This document shows positions 16,888 to 24,831 of a stretch of 64,000 bases of DNA, one piece after another. Source of the DNA: Streptomyces spectabilis (lineage in GTDB: Bacteria; Actinomycetota; Actinomycetes; Streptomycetales; Streptomycetaceae). Position numbers and translations under genes: made by a program. Each line of letters starts with the position of its first letter. Position 1 is the first letter of the stretch. Where the stretch lies: NCBI RefSeq assembly GCF_008704795.1, contig NZ_CP023690.1, forward strand, positions 4,784,501 to 4,848,500, in the 5' to 3' direction. Below the pieces are notes generated by a model. The model ran no database searches and was not told where the DNA came from. It was given only the letters and a program-made list of their open reading frames with translations.

Positions 16888-19151
16888 CTACTCGTTCGTG
16901 TACTCCTCGACCACCGTCGCCCCCAGCTCGCGGACGATCAGTTCGTGGCCGGAGAGGGCCGAGTCGACGAGGTCCGGGTCGTCGTCCTCGGGGGTGTCGT
17001 CCTCCGGGGCGATGTGCTCCGGGGCCGGGGGGCGGGGGCGGGCGCGGCCGGGGGTGCCTGGGGCGGGGCGGGGCGGGTGGCGGGCTGCGGGGCCGGGGCC
17101 GCGGGCGCCTGCGGGGCGGGCCGGGGAGCGGCCGGAGCGGCATAGCCACCGCTCGGGCCGCCGCTCTGGCCGCCGCCGAAGCCGCCCGCGGCGGGCGGCG
17201 GCGCGCTGCCCCCGGACGGGTCGATGATCGCCTCGACCTTCCACTGCACGCCGAACTGCTCGGACAGCGCCTGGCGCAGGACTTCCTCGCTGCCGCTGCT
17301 CGCGAAGTTGTCCCGGGCGCCGGCGTTGACGAAGCCGAGCTGGAGGGTCGTGCCGTCGAAGCCCGCCACCTGCGCGTTCTGGCTGAGCAGGATCCAGGTG
17401 AAGCGGCGGCGGTTCTTGACCGCCTCGAGGATGTTCGGCCAGAGGGCGCGGGGGTCGAGGCCGCCGGTGGGGGCGGGCGCGGCGGCCTGCGGGGCCGGGG
17501 TCTGGGGGGCCGCGGGCGGGGCGGACGGCGCGCTCGGCGCGGGAGCGGGCGCAGGGGCACCGCCGCCCGCGGAGGCGGCCGTGGGCCAGCCGCCGGGCCG
17601 GGGCGCGGCGGGGGCCCCGCCACCCGGCGCGGAGGCGGTGGGCCAGCCGCCGGGGCGGTTCGCGGCGGGCGCGGGCTCCGGGGCCGGGGGCGCGGGCGGG
17701 CTCGGGGCGACGGGCGGCGCGGCCTGCACCGGCGCGGCCTGCGGCGCGGGCGGTGACGGCGGCGGAGGCGGCGTGGCCCCCGGCGCGGCATCGGCGGACG
17801 CGGACGCGTCCCCGGCGGGGGCCCCCCGCACCGCGGCACGCGCGGCGGCCGGACCCCCTCCGGGCGGGATGGGCGGGCCGACGGGCGCGGGCGGCGGCAC
17901 GGCGACGCCCGGCTGCTGCACGCCCGCGTGGGCCTCGGGCCCGGGGACGTACCCCATGGGGGGTGCTGAGGCGGGGCCCTGCGCCATGAAGTGTCCGCCG
18001 CGCTCCAGGCGGTCGAGGCGGGCCATGACGGCCCGCTCGTCGTCGTACGCGGCGGGCAGCAGCACGCGGGCGCAGATCAGCTCCAGCTGGAGCCGCGGCG
18101 AGGTGGCACCGCGCATCTCCGTGAGTCCCTGGTTGACGAGGTCGGCGGCGCGGCTGAGCTCGGCGGCGCCGAACACCCCGGCCTGCGCCTGCATGCGCTC
18201 GACGACGTCGGCGGGGGCGTCGATGAGGCCCTTCTCGGCGGCGTCGGGGACGGCGGCGAGGATCACGAGGTCCCGCAGCCGCTCCAGGAGGTCGGCGACG
18301 AACCGCCGCGGGTCGTTCCCGCCCTCGATGACGTGGTCGACGACCTCGAAGGCGGCCGCGCCGTCGCCCGAGGCGAAGGCCTCGACGACCGAGTCGAGGA
18401 GCGACCCGTCCGTGTACCCGAGGAGGCCGGTCGCCATGGCGTACGTCACACCGTCCTCGCGGGCGCCCGCGAGGAGCTGGTCCATCACGGACATGGAGTC
18501 GCGCACGGAACCGGCGCCCGCGCGCACGACCAGGGGCAGCACCCCGTCCGCCACGGGGATCTCCTCGCGCCCGCACACCTCGGAGAGGTAGTCCCGCAGG
18601 GTGCCGGGGGGCACGAGACGGAACGGATAGTGGTGCGTGCGCGACCGGATGGTGCCGATGACCTTCTCGGGCTCGGTCGTGGCGAAGATGAACTTCAGAT
18701 GCTCCGGGGGCTCCTCGACGACCTTCAGGAGGGCGTTGAACCCCGCCGACGTGACCATGTGGGCCTCGTCGATGATGTAGATCTTGTACCGGCTGCTCGC
18801 AGGGCCGAAGAAGGCCTTCTCGCGCAGGTCGCGCGCGTCGTCCACGCCACCGTGCGAGGCGGCGTCGATCTCGATGACGTCGATCGACCCCGGTCCGTTC
18901 CGCGCGAGGTCGCGGCAGGACTGGCACTCCCCGCAGGGGGTCGGAGTGGGACCTTGCTCACAGTTCAGACACCGGGCGAGGATGCGCGCGCTCGTCGTCT
19001 TGCCGCAGCCGCGCGGGCCGCTGAACAGGTACGCGTGATTGACCCGGTTGTTCCGCAGCGCCTGCTGCAGCGGGTCGGTTACATGCTCCTGCCCGATGAC
19101 CTCGGCGAACGACTCCGGGCGATAGCGGCGGTACAGCGCGAGAGACGACAC
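16888..19151 (-). CDS. dnaX: DNA polymerase III gamma/tau subunit DnaX, with apparent -1 frame change near 17030
   Basis: Clamp-loader ATPase of the replisome. It begins SSLALYRRYRPESFAEVIGQ at GTG 19151. Walker A GPRGCGKTTS (about residues 41-50), a zinc module CLNCEQGPTPTPCGECQSC (about 60-78), Walker B YIIDEAHM (about 121-128) and sensor-1 FATTEPEKV are intact. After residue 370 comes a long Pro/Ala/Gly linker, then a tau-type domain (about residues 560-650, DPRALWPNILEAVKNRRRF). The zero frame ends at 16938 in a Thr/Ser/Arg-rich tail. The -1 frame instead gives an acidic tail PEDDTPEDDDPDLVDSALSG and ends LIVRELGATVVEEYTNE at 16888, which looks like the genuine C terminus. A six-C run at 17027-17032 is the likely shift point. 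I span both frames. Confidence 0.85.
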
Positions 19152-19158
19152 ACATACG

Positions 19159-19164
19159 AGGTTA
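19159..19164 (-). promoter_or_regulatory. possible leaderless promoter -10 hexamer of dnaX
   Basis: TAACCT is followed by 7 nt and then the GTG at 19151; no Shine-Dalgarno sequence is visible. Confidence 0.45.
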
Positions 19165-19223
19165 ATGGCGCCCACTGACAACACGGACCGCCCGGCGGCA
19201 GCACCGGCCACAGAACGCAAAGC

Positions 19224-19309
19224 GCCCCCCACGCACCCGCCAGAGCCGACCTACCCTTGCTGCCTTCCGGCCCTGGGGGAGTTCAGTCAGATAGCGCCAC
19301 GTGAGGGGC
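19224..19309 (-). ncRNA. ffs: signal recognition particle RNA (4.5S-type small SRP RNA)
   Basis: The minus strand holds the universal SRP domain-IV core: GGCCGGAAGGCAGCAAGGGT around 19251-19272, with the GGAA tetraloop and the asymmetric bulge that bind Ffh. The flanks close into one long hairpin: GCCCCTCACG at the 5' side (about 19300-19309) pairs with CGTGGGGGGC at the 3' side (19224-19233, one G-U pair). The ends are estimated from this pairing, so they may shift by a few nucleotides. It lies between dnaX and tRNA-Ser, as in other actinomycetes. Confidence 0.93.
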
Positions 19310-19386
19310 TGGCCCCCACAGTAGCCGATCCCGGCCCCCGGGAACGAGTTCGCGAGCACTCCTCAACGTCTTGTATTGTTTGCCGC

Positions 19387-19474
19387 GGAGGATTCGCCTA
19401 GAGGCCTAGGGCGCACGCTTGGAAAGCGTGTTGGGGGCAACCCCTCACGAGTTCGAATCTCGTATCCTCCGCCA
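19387..19474 (+). tRNA. tRNA-Ser(GGA)
   Basis: Class II tRNA with acceptor GGAGGAT/ATCCTCC, anticodon loop CTTGGAAAG context giving GGA, a long variable arm (TTGGGGGCAACCCCT), T loop TTCGAAT, discriminator G19471 and encoded CCA at 19472-19474. Confidence 0.95.
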
Positions 19475-19491
19475 GTGCCTCACCGGGCACT

Positions 19492-19535
19492 AACGTCGAA
19501 GGGCCCCGCTGCTTGCAGCGGGGCCCTTCGACGTT
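19492..19535. terminator. bidirectional terminator between tRNA-Ser and the SDR gene
   Basis: A 21-bp near-perfect inverted repeat (19492-19512 with 19515-19535), 17 nt after the tRNA and 6 nt past the SDR stop at 19541. Confidence 0.85.
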
Positions 19536-19540
19536 GTCCC

Positions 19541-20296
19541 CTAGGCCGCGGGGACGGAGCCCACCAGGCCGCCGTCGACCACCAGGTCCTGCCCCGTGAC
19601 GTACGACGCGTCGGGCGAGGCCAGGAAGGCGACCGCGGCGGCGACCTCCTCGGCGCGGCCGAGCGCTGCGAGGGGGACCTGGGCGGTGACGGCGGACTCG
19701 GCGGCGGGGTCCGGGTTGGCCTCGCGGTACATGGGGGTGTCGATGTAGCCGGGGCTGACGGAGTTGACGCGGATGCCCCGGGGGGCGAGGTCGGCGCCCA
19801 GGGTGCGGGCCAGGTTGTGGACCGCCGCCTTGGTGGCGGAGTAGACCGACGCCACGGCGAGGCCCCGGTGGAGGGTCCAGGAGGCGTTGAGGACGAGGGA
19901 GCCGCCCTCCCGCAGGAGGGGGACGGCCTTCTGGGCGGTGAAGTAGACGCCCTTGAAGTTCACGTTCACCGCGAGGTCGAAGTCCTCCTCGGTGATCTCC
20001 GCGCTGGGCTTGAAGACGCCCACGCCCGCGTTCGCGAAGACCGTGTCCAGGCCGCCGCGCCACGCCTCGACCTCGCTCATCAGCGCGTCCAGGTCCGCCA
20101 GGCTGCTCGCGTCCGCCCGGACGGCCAGCACGCGGTCGGGGGCGCCGAGCTCCGCCGCGGCCTTCGCCAGGCGGGCCTCGTCCCGGCCGGTGACGACCAC
20201 GTGCGCGCCCTCGTCGAGGAGGCGCCGTGCCGTCGCGAGGCCCATGCCGCTGGTGCCGCCGGTGATCAGTGCCGTCTTGTTCGTGAATCGCTGCAT
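19541..20296 (-). CDS. short-chain dehydrogenase/reductase
   Basis: A 251-residue classical SDR. The cofactor motif TGGTSGMGLA (about residues 13-22) and the NAG motif ANAGVGV (about 88-94) are present. The catalytic Ser lies in LNASWTLH (about 136) and the YxxxK pair in SVYSATKAAV (about 150-154). Arg-type residues after the first strand (TGRDEARL) suggest NADP(H). The substrate is unknown. It is transcribed away from the encapsulin gene and ends at the terminator 19492-19535. GACGAT lies 6 nt upstream of the ATG with no Shine-Dalgarno sequence, so it may be leaderless. Confidence 0.85.
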   Translation of the reverse strand: MQRFTNKTALITGGTSGMGLATARRLLDEGAHVVVTGRDEARLAKAAAELGAPDRVLAVRADASSLADLDALMSEVEAWRGGLDTVFANAGVGVFKPSAEITEEDFDLAVNVNFKGVYFTAQKAVPLLREGGSLVLNASWTLHRGLAVASVYSATKAAVHNLARTLGADLAPRGIRVNSVSPGYIDTPMYREANPDPAAESAVTAQVPLAALGRAEEVAAAVAFLASPDASYVTGQDLVVDGGLVGSVPAA

Positions 20297-20616
20297 GGAT
20301 CGATCGTCGGGGCGCGGCGGCCGCGGCGGGGAGAGTCAGCCGAGCCTGGGTCTGCCACCACCACCCTGGGCTCACACCTCGCTGGATTTACACGTTCGAG
20401 TGATATGCCAAACGGCCATTCCCTCAAGGGGCCTTGGCCCACAGGAGGGGGGGCGCGGGCGTTCGACGTGCCACGACGTGCCTGGCCGTCTTGGGCACCG
20501 CCGCTTACCGGCCATCGGGCGCGCGCGGCGGACAGGGCGCTCGTTGACCGGGTTCGCGCCGGTTGTTTGGCTCGTCGCGCCTCAGCAGGTCGTGCCGAAG
20601 CCCGAAGGGACGTGCG
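20297..20616. promoter_or_regulatory. 320-bp divergent intergenic region upstream of the encapsulin gene
   Basis: No coding frame is convincing. The block 20395-20450 (GAGTGATATGCCAAACGGCC and the AAGGGGCCTTGGCCC stretch) is less GC-biased and has short dyads, so it is the likely regulatory core for the rightward gene. I cannot name a factor. Confidence 0.35.
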
Positions 20617-22047
20617 ATGTCGACAGCAGCGGAGCAGCAGCCGGACACCGGACAGGAGGGCGGGCGCGCCCAGTTGAGCCTGGGGGTCGCCGCCGCGCGG
20701 AACCTGGCGACGACCACCAAGACCGTGCCGCAGATGCAGGGCATCAGCTCCCGCTGGGTGCTGCGGTCGCTGCCGTGGGCGGAGGTGAGGGGCGGCACGT
20801 ACCGGGTCAACCGACGCCTCACGTACGCCGTGGGCGACGGCCGGGTGGCCTTCGTGCAGGAGGGGGCCGACGTCCGCGTCGTCCCGCAGGAGCTGGCCGA
20901 GCTCGGCCTGCTGCGCGGGTTCGACGAGGCCGACGCCCTGGAGGCGCTCGCCGCGCGGTTCACGCGGCGCGAGTACGAGCCCGGGCAGGTCATCGTCGAG
21001 GCCGGGCACCCCGTCGACCGGGTCGTGCTCGTCGCGCACGGGCGGGTGGAGCGGATCGGGCGCGGCCCGTACGGCGAGGAGACCGCGCTCGGCGTCGTCG
21101 CCGACGGCGGGTTCTTCGGCGGGCGGACGCTCGCGCCGCGGGCCGCGGACGCGGGCGAGTGGGAGTTCACCGCGCGCGCCGCGACCGCCACCACCGCGCT
21201 CGTGCTTTCGCGGCAGGAGTACGAGGCCGTCGCCGGGCGGCACGAGGCCCTGGTGGAGCACGCGCGGCGGCGGCTCGCCGAGCGCGACCTGCCGCAGACC
21301 AAGCACGGCGAGGCGGCCGTCGACCTGGCCTCCGGGCACTCCGGTGAGCCCCTCCTGCCGGGCACGTTCGTCGACTACGAACTCCGGCCGCGCGAGTACG
21401 AACTGAGCGTCGCGCAGACCGTCCTGAAGGTGCACTCGCGCGTCGCCGACCTCTACAACGACCCGATGGACCAGGTCGAGCAGCAGCTCCGGCTGACCAT
21501 CGAGGCGCTGCGCGAGCGGCAGGAGTACGAGCTGGTCAACAACCGGGAGTTCGGCCTGCTGCACAACGCCGAGTACGGGCAGCGCATCCAGACGCACTCG
21601 GGGCCGCCGACCCCGGACGACCTCGACGAACTGCTGAGCATGCGGCGGCAGACGCGGTTCCTGTTCGCGCACCCGCGCGCGATCGCCGCCTTCGGGCGCG
21701 AGTGCAACAAGCGGGGCCTGTACTTCGGGCACACGGACATGGGCGGACACCGCGTGCCGGCCTGGCGCGGCGTCCCGCTGCTCCCGTGCGGCAAGATCCC
21801 CGTCTCGGCCGGGCAGACCTCGTCCATCATCGCCGTACGCACCGGAGAGGAGGACGAGGGCGTCGTCGGGCTGCGCCAGACCGGGATACCGGACGAGTAC
21901 GAGCCGGGGCTCAACGTGCGGTTCATGGGGATCAACGACCAGGCCGTCATCTCCTACCTCGTGAGCACGTACTACTCGGCCGCCGTGCTCGTCCCGGACG
22001 CGCTCGGCGTCCTGGAGAACGTCGAGGTCTCCGCGGCGCGCGGCTAG
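20617..22047 (+). CDS. eshA: EshA-type protein: family 2B encapsulin shell with cyclic-nucleotide-binding-like domain
   Basis: A 476-residue protein. An N-terminal arm and first shell segment ([44 protein letters not shown], to about residue 80) precede an inserted cNMP-binding-like domain (about residues 105-215, [20 protein letters not shown] to GGFFGGRTL). The HK97-type shell then resumes (about 240-476, with [40 protein letters not shown] and the C-terminal [20 protein letters not shown]). This is the architecture of Streptomyces griseus EshA and of family 2B encapsulins, which form icosahedral protein compartments. ATG 20617 has GAAGGGA 6 nt upstream. Usual cargo genes (terpene cyclase, prenyltransferase, desulfurase) are absent on both sides. 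Confidence 0.88.
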   Translation: MSTAAEQQPDTGQEGGRAQLSLGVAAARNLATTTKTVPQMQGISSRWVLRSLPWAEVRGGTYRVNRRLTYAVGDGRVAFVQEGADVRVVPQELAELGLLRGFDEADALEALAARFTRREYEPGQVIVEAGHPVDRVVLVAHGRVERIGRGPYGEETALGVVADGGFFGGRTLAPRAADAGEWEFTARAATATTALVLSRQEYEAVAGRHEALVEHARRRLAERDLPQTKHGEAAVDLASGHSGEPLLPGTFVDYELRPREYELSVAQTVLKVHSRVADLYNDPMDQVEQQLRLTIEALRERQEYELVNNREFGLLHNAEYGQRIQTHSGPPTPDDLDELLSMRRQTRFLFAHPRAIAAFGRECNKRGLYFGHTDMGGHRVPAWRGVPLLPCGKIPVSAGQTSSIIAVRTGEEDEGVVGLRQTGIPDEYEPGLNVRFMGINDQAVISYLVSTYYSAAVLVPDALGVLENVEVSAARG

Positions 22048-22080
22048 CCTCCCGGCTCGCGGATCGCGGCTCGTGTCCAC

Positions 22081-22109
22081 AAGCGGATCCAGAAGCGGAT
22101 CCACAAGCG
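22081..22109. repeat. short tandem 12-mer downstream of the encapsulin gene
   Basis: AAGCGGATCCAG and AAGCGGATCCAC are adjacent (22081-22092, 22093-22104) and followed by a partial third unit AAGCG. It lies 34 nt past the stop codon; its function is unknown. Confidence 0.5.
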
Positions 22110-22233
22110 AAGAGGGGGCCTAGGTACACCCCGGGACGCCACTTCGCCCCATGTCGGCGCGGCCCCCGTGCGGGGAGAGTCGAGGACGTCAGCACGGCAC
22201 GTCCCCACCACGCAGACGAACGCGAGGCCCGCC

Positions 22234-22932
22234 ATGACCACGACTCTCCCCTACGCCGTCCCCGCCACCGCGGCGGAGCCCGCGCGGCGCCCGGGCTTCT
22301 GGCGGGCGCCCGTCTCGGCGGGCACCTTCCGGGAGTTCGGGTACACGCTCACGAACCTGCCCGTCGCGATCGCCGGTTTCGTCTTCGCCGTCACGCTGTT
22401 CTCGCTGGGGGCGGGCCTCGCCGTCACCCTGCTCGGCATCCCCGTGTACGCGGCGATGCTGGCCGGGGCCCGCGGCCTCGGCGCGGTGGAGCGGCGCCGG
22501 GCGCGGACCCGGCTCGGGCTCGCGGTGGGTGACCCGGCCCCCGCGCGGACGCCGGGCGAGGGCGGCGCCTGGGCCCGGGCGTGGGCGCGGCTCGGGGACG
22601 CGGCGGGCTGGAAGGCCCTGCTGTTCCAGGTCGTGATGTTCCCGTGGCGCGTGGCGAGCTTCTGCGTGGCGGTGACGCTGTGGGTGACGGGCTGGGTCGT
22701 GGCCCTCTTCCCCGCGTACTCCTGGGTCTTCGAGCGCTACCTGGACTGGCCGGGCTACCGCGTCTACGACTTCACCTCGGGCGGTGAGCACCACGCGTAC
22801 TACATCGAGTCGCCGTGGCAGGTCGCCGCGGTCTCCGGCCTCGGCATCCTGCTGGTGCTGCTCACTCCGCCGGTCGTCCGCGCCCTGAACGGCGTGGACC
22901 GGGCGGCGGTGCGCTCGCTGCTCGGCCGGTAG
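22234..22932 (+). CDS. sensor-domain membrane protein without kinase
   Basis: A 232-residue protein with about four membrane segments (roughly residues 38-60, 62-80, 135-175 and 195-215). It resembles the putative sensor domain that normally precedes actinobacterial histidine kinases: FREFGYTLTNLPVAIAGFVF at the start, and a DWPGYRVYDFTSGGEHHAYY loop before the last helix. No kinase domain follows, so it is a stand-alone version. ATG 22234 has GCGAGG upstream. It lies 186 nt after the encapsulin gene on the same strand and could be co-transcribed. Its 3' end overlaps the convergent DMT transporter by 133 bp. Confidence 0.7.
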   Translation: MTTTLPYAVPATAAEPARRPGFWRAPVSAGTFREFGYTLTNLPVAIAGFVFAVTLFSLGAGLAVTLLGIPVYAAMLAGARGLGAVERRRARTRLGLAVGDPAPARTPGEGGAWARAWARLGDAAGWKALLFQVVMFPWRVASFCVAVTLWVTGWVVALFPAYSWVFERYLDWPGYRVYDFTSGGEHHAYYIESPWQVAAVSGLGILLVLLTPPVVRALNGVDRAAVRSLLGR

Positions 22933-23771
22933 CGGGTGAGCCCGACGCCTGCGAGCACCACCGCCATCCCCGCCACCACGCGCACGCTCAGCGCCTCCCC
23001 CAGGACGAGGGCCCCGAGGGCGACCGAGACCACCGGCAGCAGATAGCCGACGGTCGCGGCGGCCGTGGGGCCCTCGTCGGCGATGAGGCGGGAGTTGAGG
23101 TGGAAGGTGAGGCCGGTGCCGAAGACGCCCAGGAGCACGACGGCGACGACGCCGGTGAGGCTCGGCGCGGTGCCGGACCCCGTGGTGAAGGGCAGGCCGA
23201 GCGCGGTCAGGCCGGTGGCCACGAGGAGCTGGGCGGCGGACAGGGCGAGCGGTTCGGTGCCGCGGCCGATGAGGTGGCGGGCCATGTACGCGAAGGCGAC
23301 CGCGTAGCTGACGGCGGCGGCGAGCAGCACCAGGGCGCCACCGCTGGCGAGTCCCGCCTCGTGCCAGGGCGCGAAGATCAGCGACGTACCGGCGAAGCCG
23401 AGGACGAGCCCGCCGAGCCGGTACCGGCCGAGTCCCCGGTCCGTGCGCAGGAGCAGCCCGAGGCCGAGGGACCACAGCGGGGTCGTGGCGTTCATGACGC
23501 CCGCGACGCCCGAGTCGACGGTCTGCTCGCCGATGCCGAAGAACAGGAACGGCAGCGCGTTGCAGAACAGCGCGGCCACGACCAGGTGCCCCCAGGTGCG
23601 GCGGTCGCGCGGCAGGCGCTGCCGTGCGGCGCGGGCGAGCCCGAGCAGCACGGCGGCGCCGAGCGCGCAGCGGACCACGGTCAGGTGCAGCGGCGCGAGC
23701 CCGCCGTCGAGGGCGAGTTTGATCCACAGGAAGCTCGAACCCCACAGCAGGGCGAGGACGGCGACGCGCAC
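22800..23771 (-). CDS. EamA/DMT-superfamily transporter
   Basis: A 323-residue integral membrane protein with ten hydrophobic segments in two EamA repeats. The first begins VRVAVLALLWGSSFLWIKLA; the second starts near residue 150. This is the layout of DMT exporters such as RhaT/YdcZ-type amino-acid or metabolite exporters. The last 40 residues are hydrophilic, lie inside the convergent sensor-domain gene (133-bp overlap) and look less conserved, so the functional protein may need only about 285 residues. It is divergent from a LysR gene at 23901, the classic exporter/regulator arrangement. The substrate is not predictable. Confidence 0.85.
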   Translation of the reverse strand: MRVAVLALLWGSSFLWIKLALDGGLAPLHLTVVRCALGAAVLLGLARAARQRLPRDRRTWGHLVVAALFCNALPFLFFGIGEQTVDSGVAGVMNATTPLWSLGLGLLLRTDRGLGRYRLGGLVLGFAGTSLIFAPWHEAGLASGGALVLLAAAVSYAVAFAYMARHLIGRGTEPLALSAAQLLVATGLTALGLPFTTGSGTAPSLTGVVAVVLLGVFGTGLTFHLNSRLIADEGPTAAATVGYLLPVVSVALGALVLGEALSVRVVAGMAVVLAGVGLTRYRPSSERTAARSTPFRARTTGGVSSTSRMPRPETAATCHGDSM

Positions 23772-23888
23772 GACGGCTCCAGAGGCGGCTAGGCGGGCAG
23801 CGGGTGTACGTCGACGGTGCCCCGACCCGACCTATAAGACAAGCGAAAAGATGTGGATCAAGCCTTAAGCAGCTCTACATTCGTGGCG

Positions 23889-23894
23889 TACGCT
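23889..23894 (+). promoter_or_regulatory. leaderless promoter -10 hexamer of the LysR gene
   Basis: TACGCT is followed by GACCGC and then the ATG at 23901 (6-nt gap), with no Shine-Dalgarno sequence. Confidence 0.6.
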
Positions 23895-23900
23895 GACCGC

Positions 23901-24812
23901 ATGCTCGACATGCGGCGCATGCAGATCCTGAGGTCGGTCGTCAGCAGCGGCTCGGTCACCGCGGCGGCCCGGAACCTGGGCTACACGCCCTCGGCGGTCA
24001 GCCAGCAGATGGCGGCCCTGGAGAAGGAGGCGGGCGTCGCCCTCCTGGAGCGCACCGGGCGCGGGGTGCGGCCCACGGACGCCGGGCGCCTGCTCGCGGA
24101 CTGCGCGGCGGCCCTCGGGCGGCACGTCGCCGAGGCGGAGACCGCGCTCGCCGATCTGCGGACCGGGCGCACCGGGCGGATCTCGGTGCGGTACTTCGCC
24201 ACGGCGGGCGCCCGGCTCGTCGCGCCCGCCCTCGCCCGGCTGCGGCGGGAACACCCGGGCGTGCACACGGAGTTGCGGCTCGACGAGGACCCGCTGCCGG
24301 AGGTGAAGGCGGGCCGCGTGGACCTGGCGCTCGTGGTGCGCCGCCACGACGCCCCGCCGGTGGACGGCGTCCGCTTCGTCCACCTCCTCGACGACCGCTA
24401 CCGCGCGGTCCTGCCTGCGGGCCACCGCCTGGCCGGACGGGACGTGCTCGACCTGGCCGACCTCGCGGGCGAGCCCTGGGTGGGCAGCGAGCTGCCGGGG
24501 CCCTGCCTGGACGCCGTGCTCGACGCGTGCGCGGCGGCGGGCTTCACCCCGGACTCCGTCGTCGACAGCGGCGACTACGCGACGGCGCGGGGCTTCGCGG
24601 CGGCGGGCGTGGGCGTGACCCTGGTGCCGGGCCTCGGCCTCGCCGGGGTCCCGGACGAGGGCGCGGACGTGGTCGTACGCCGTGTCGCGCGGCCCGAGCC
24701 GGTGCGCTCGATCTGGGCGGCGGTCCGCGCGACGGCACCCGAGAGCCCCGTGCTCAGGGCCTTCGTCGAGGCCCTGAGCACGGCGGCGGCCGCTGCCGGG
24801 GCTCTCGCCTAG
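23901..24812 (+). CDS. LysR-family transcriptional regulator
   Basis: A 303-residue LysR-type regulator. The N-terminal winged helix (residues 1-60) reads MRRMQILRSVVSSGSVTAAA and then YTPSAVSQQMAALEKEAGVA. The effector domain (about 90-290) has the two-lobe periplasmic-binding fold. ATG 23901 is preferred to the further upstream ATG 23853, because the LysR domain begins here and TACGCT lies 6 nt before it. Divergent transcription from the EamA transporter suggests that it senses the exported compound and activates the transporter from the 129-bp shared region. Confidence 0.88.
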   Translation: MLDMRRMQILRSVVSSGSVTAAARNLGYTPSAVSQQMAALEKEAGVALLERTGRGVRPTDAGRLLADCAAALGRHVAEAETALADLRTGRTGRISVRYFATAGARLVAPALARLRREHPGVHTELRLDEDPLPEVKAGRVDLALVVRRHDAPPVDGVRFVHLLDDRYRAVLPAGHRLAGRDVLDLADLAGEPWVGSELPGPCLDAVLDACAAAGFTPDSVVDSGDYATARGFAAAGVGVTLVPGLGLAGVPDEGADVVVRRVARPEPVRSIWAAVRATAPESPVLRAFVEALSTAAAAAGALA

Positions 24813-24831
24813 CCGCCGCGCCCCGGCCCCG

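Noticed and set aside
17027..17040. Classical programmed -1 frameshift signal in dnaX
   Set aside because: The run is C CCC CGG in the zero frame; after slippage the A-site tRNA would mispair at the second position, and no strong downstream pseudoknot is obvious. A one-base sequence error is more likely, though not proven.
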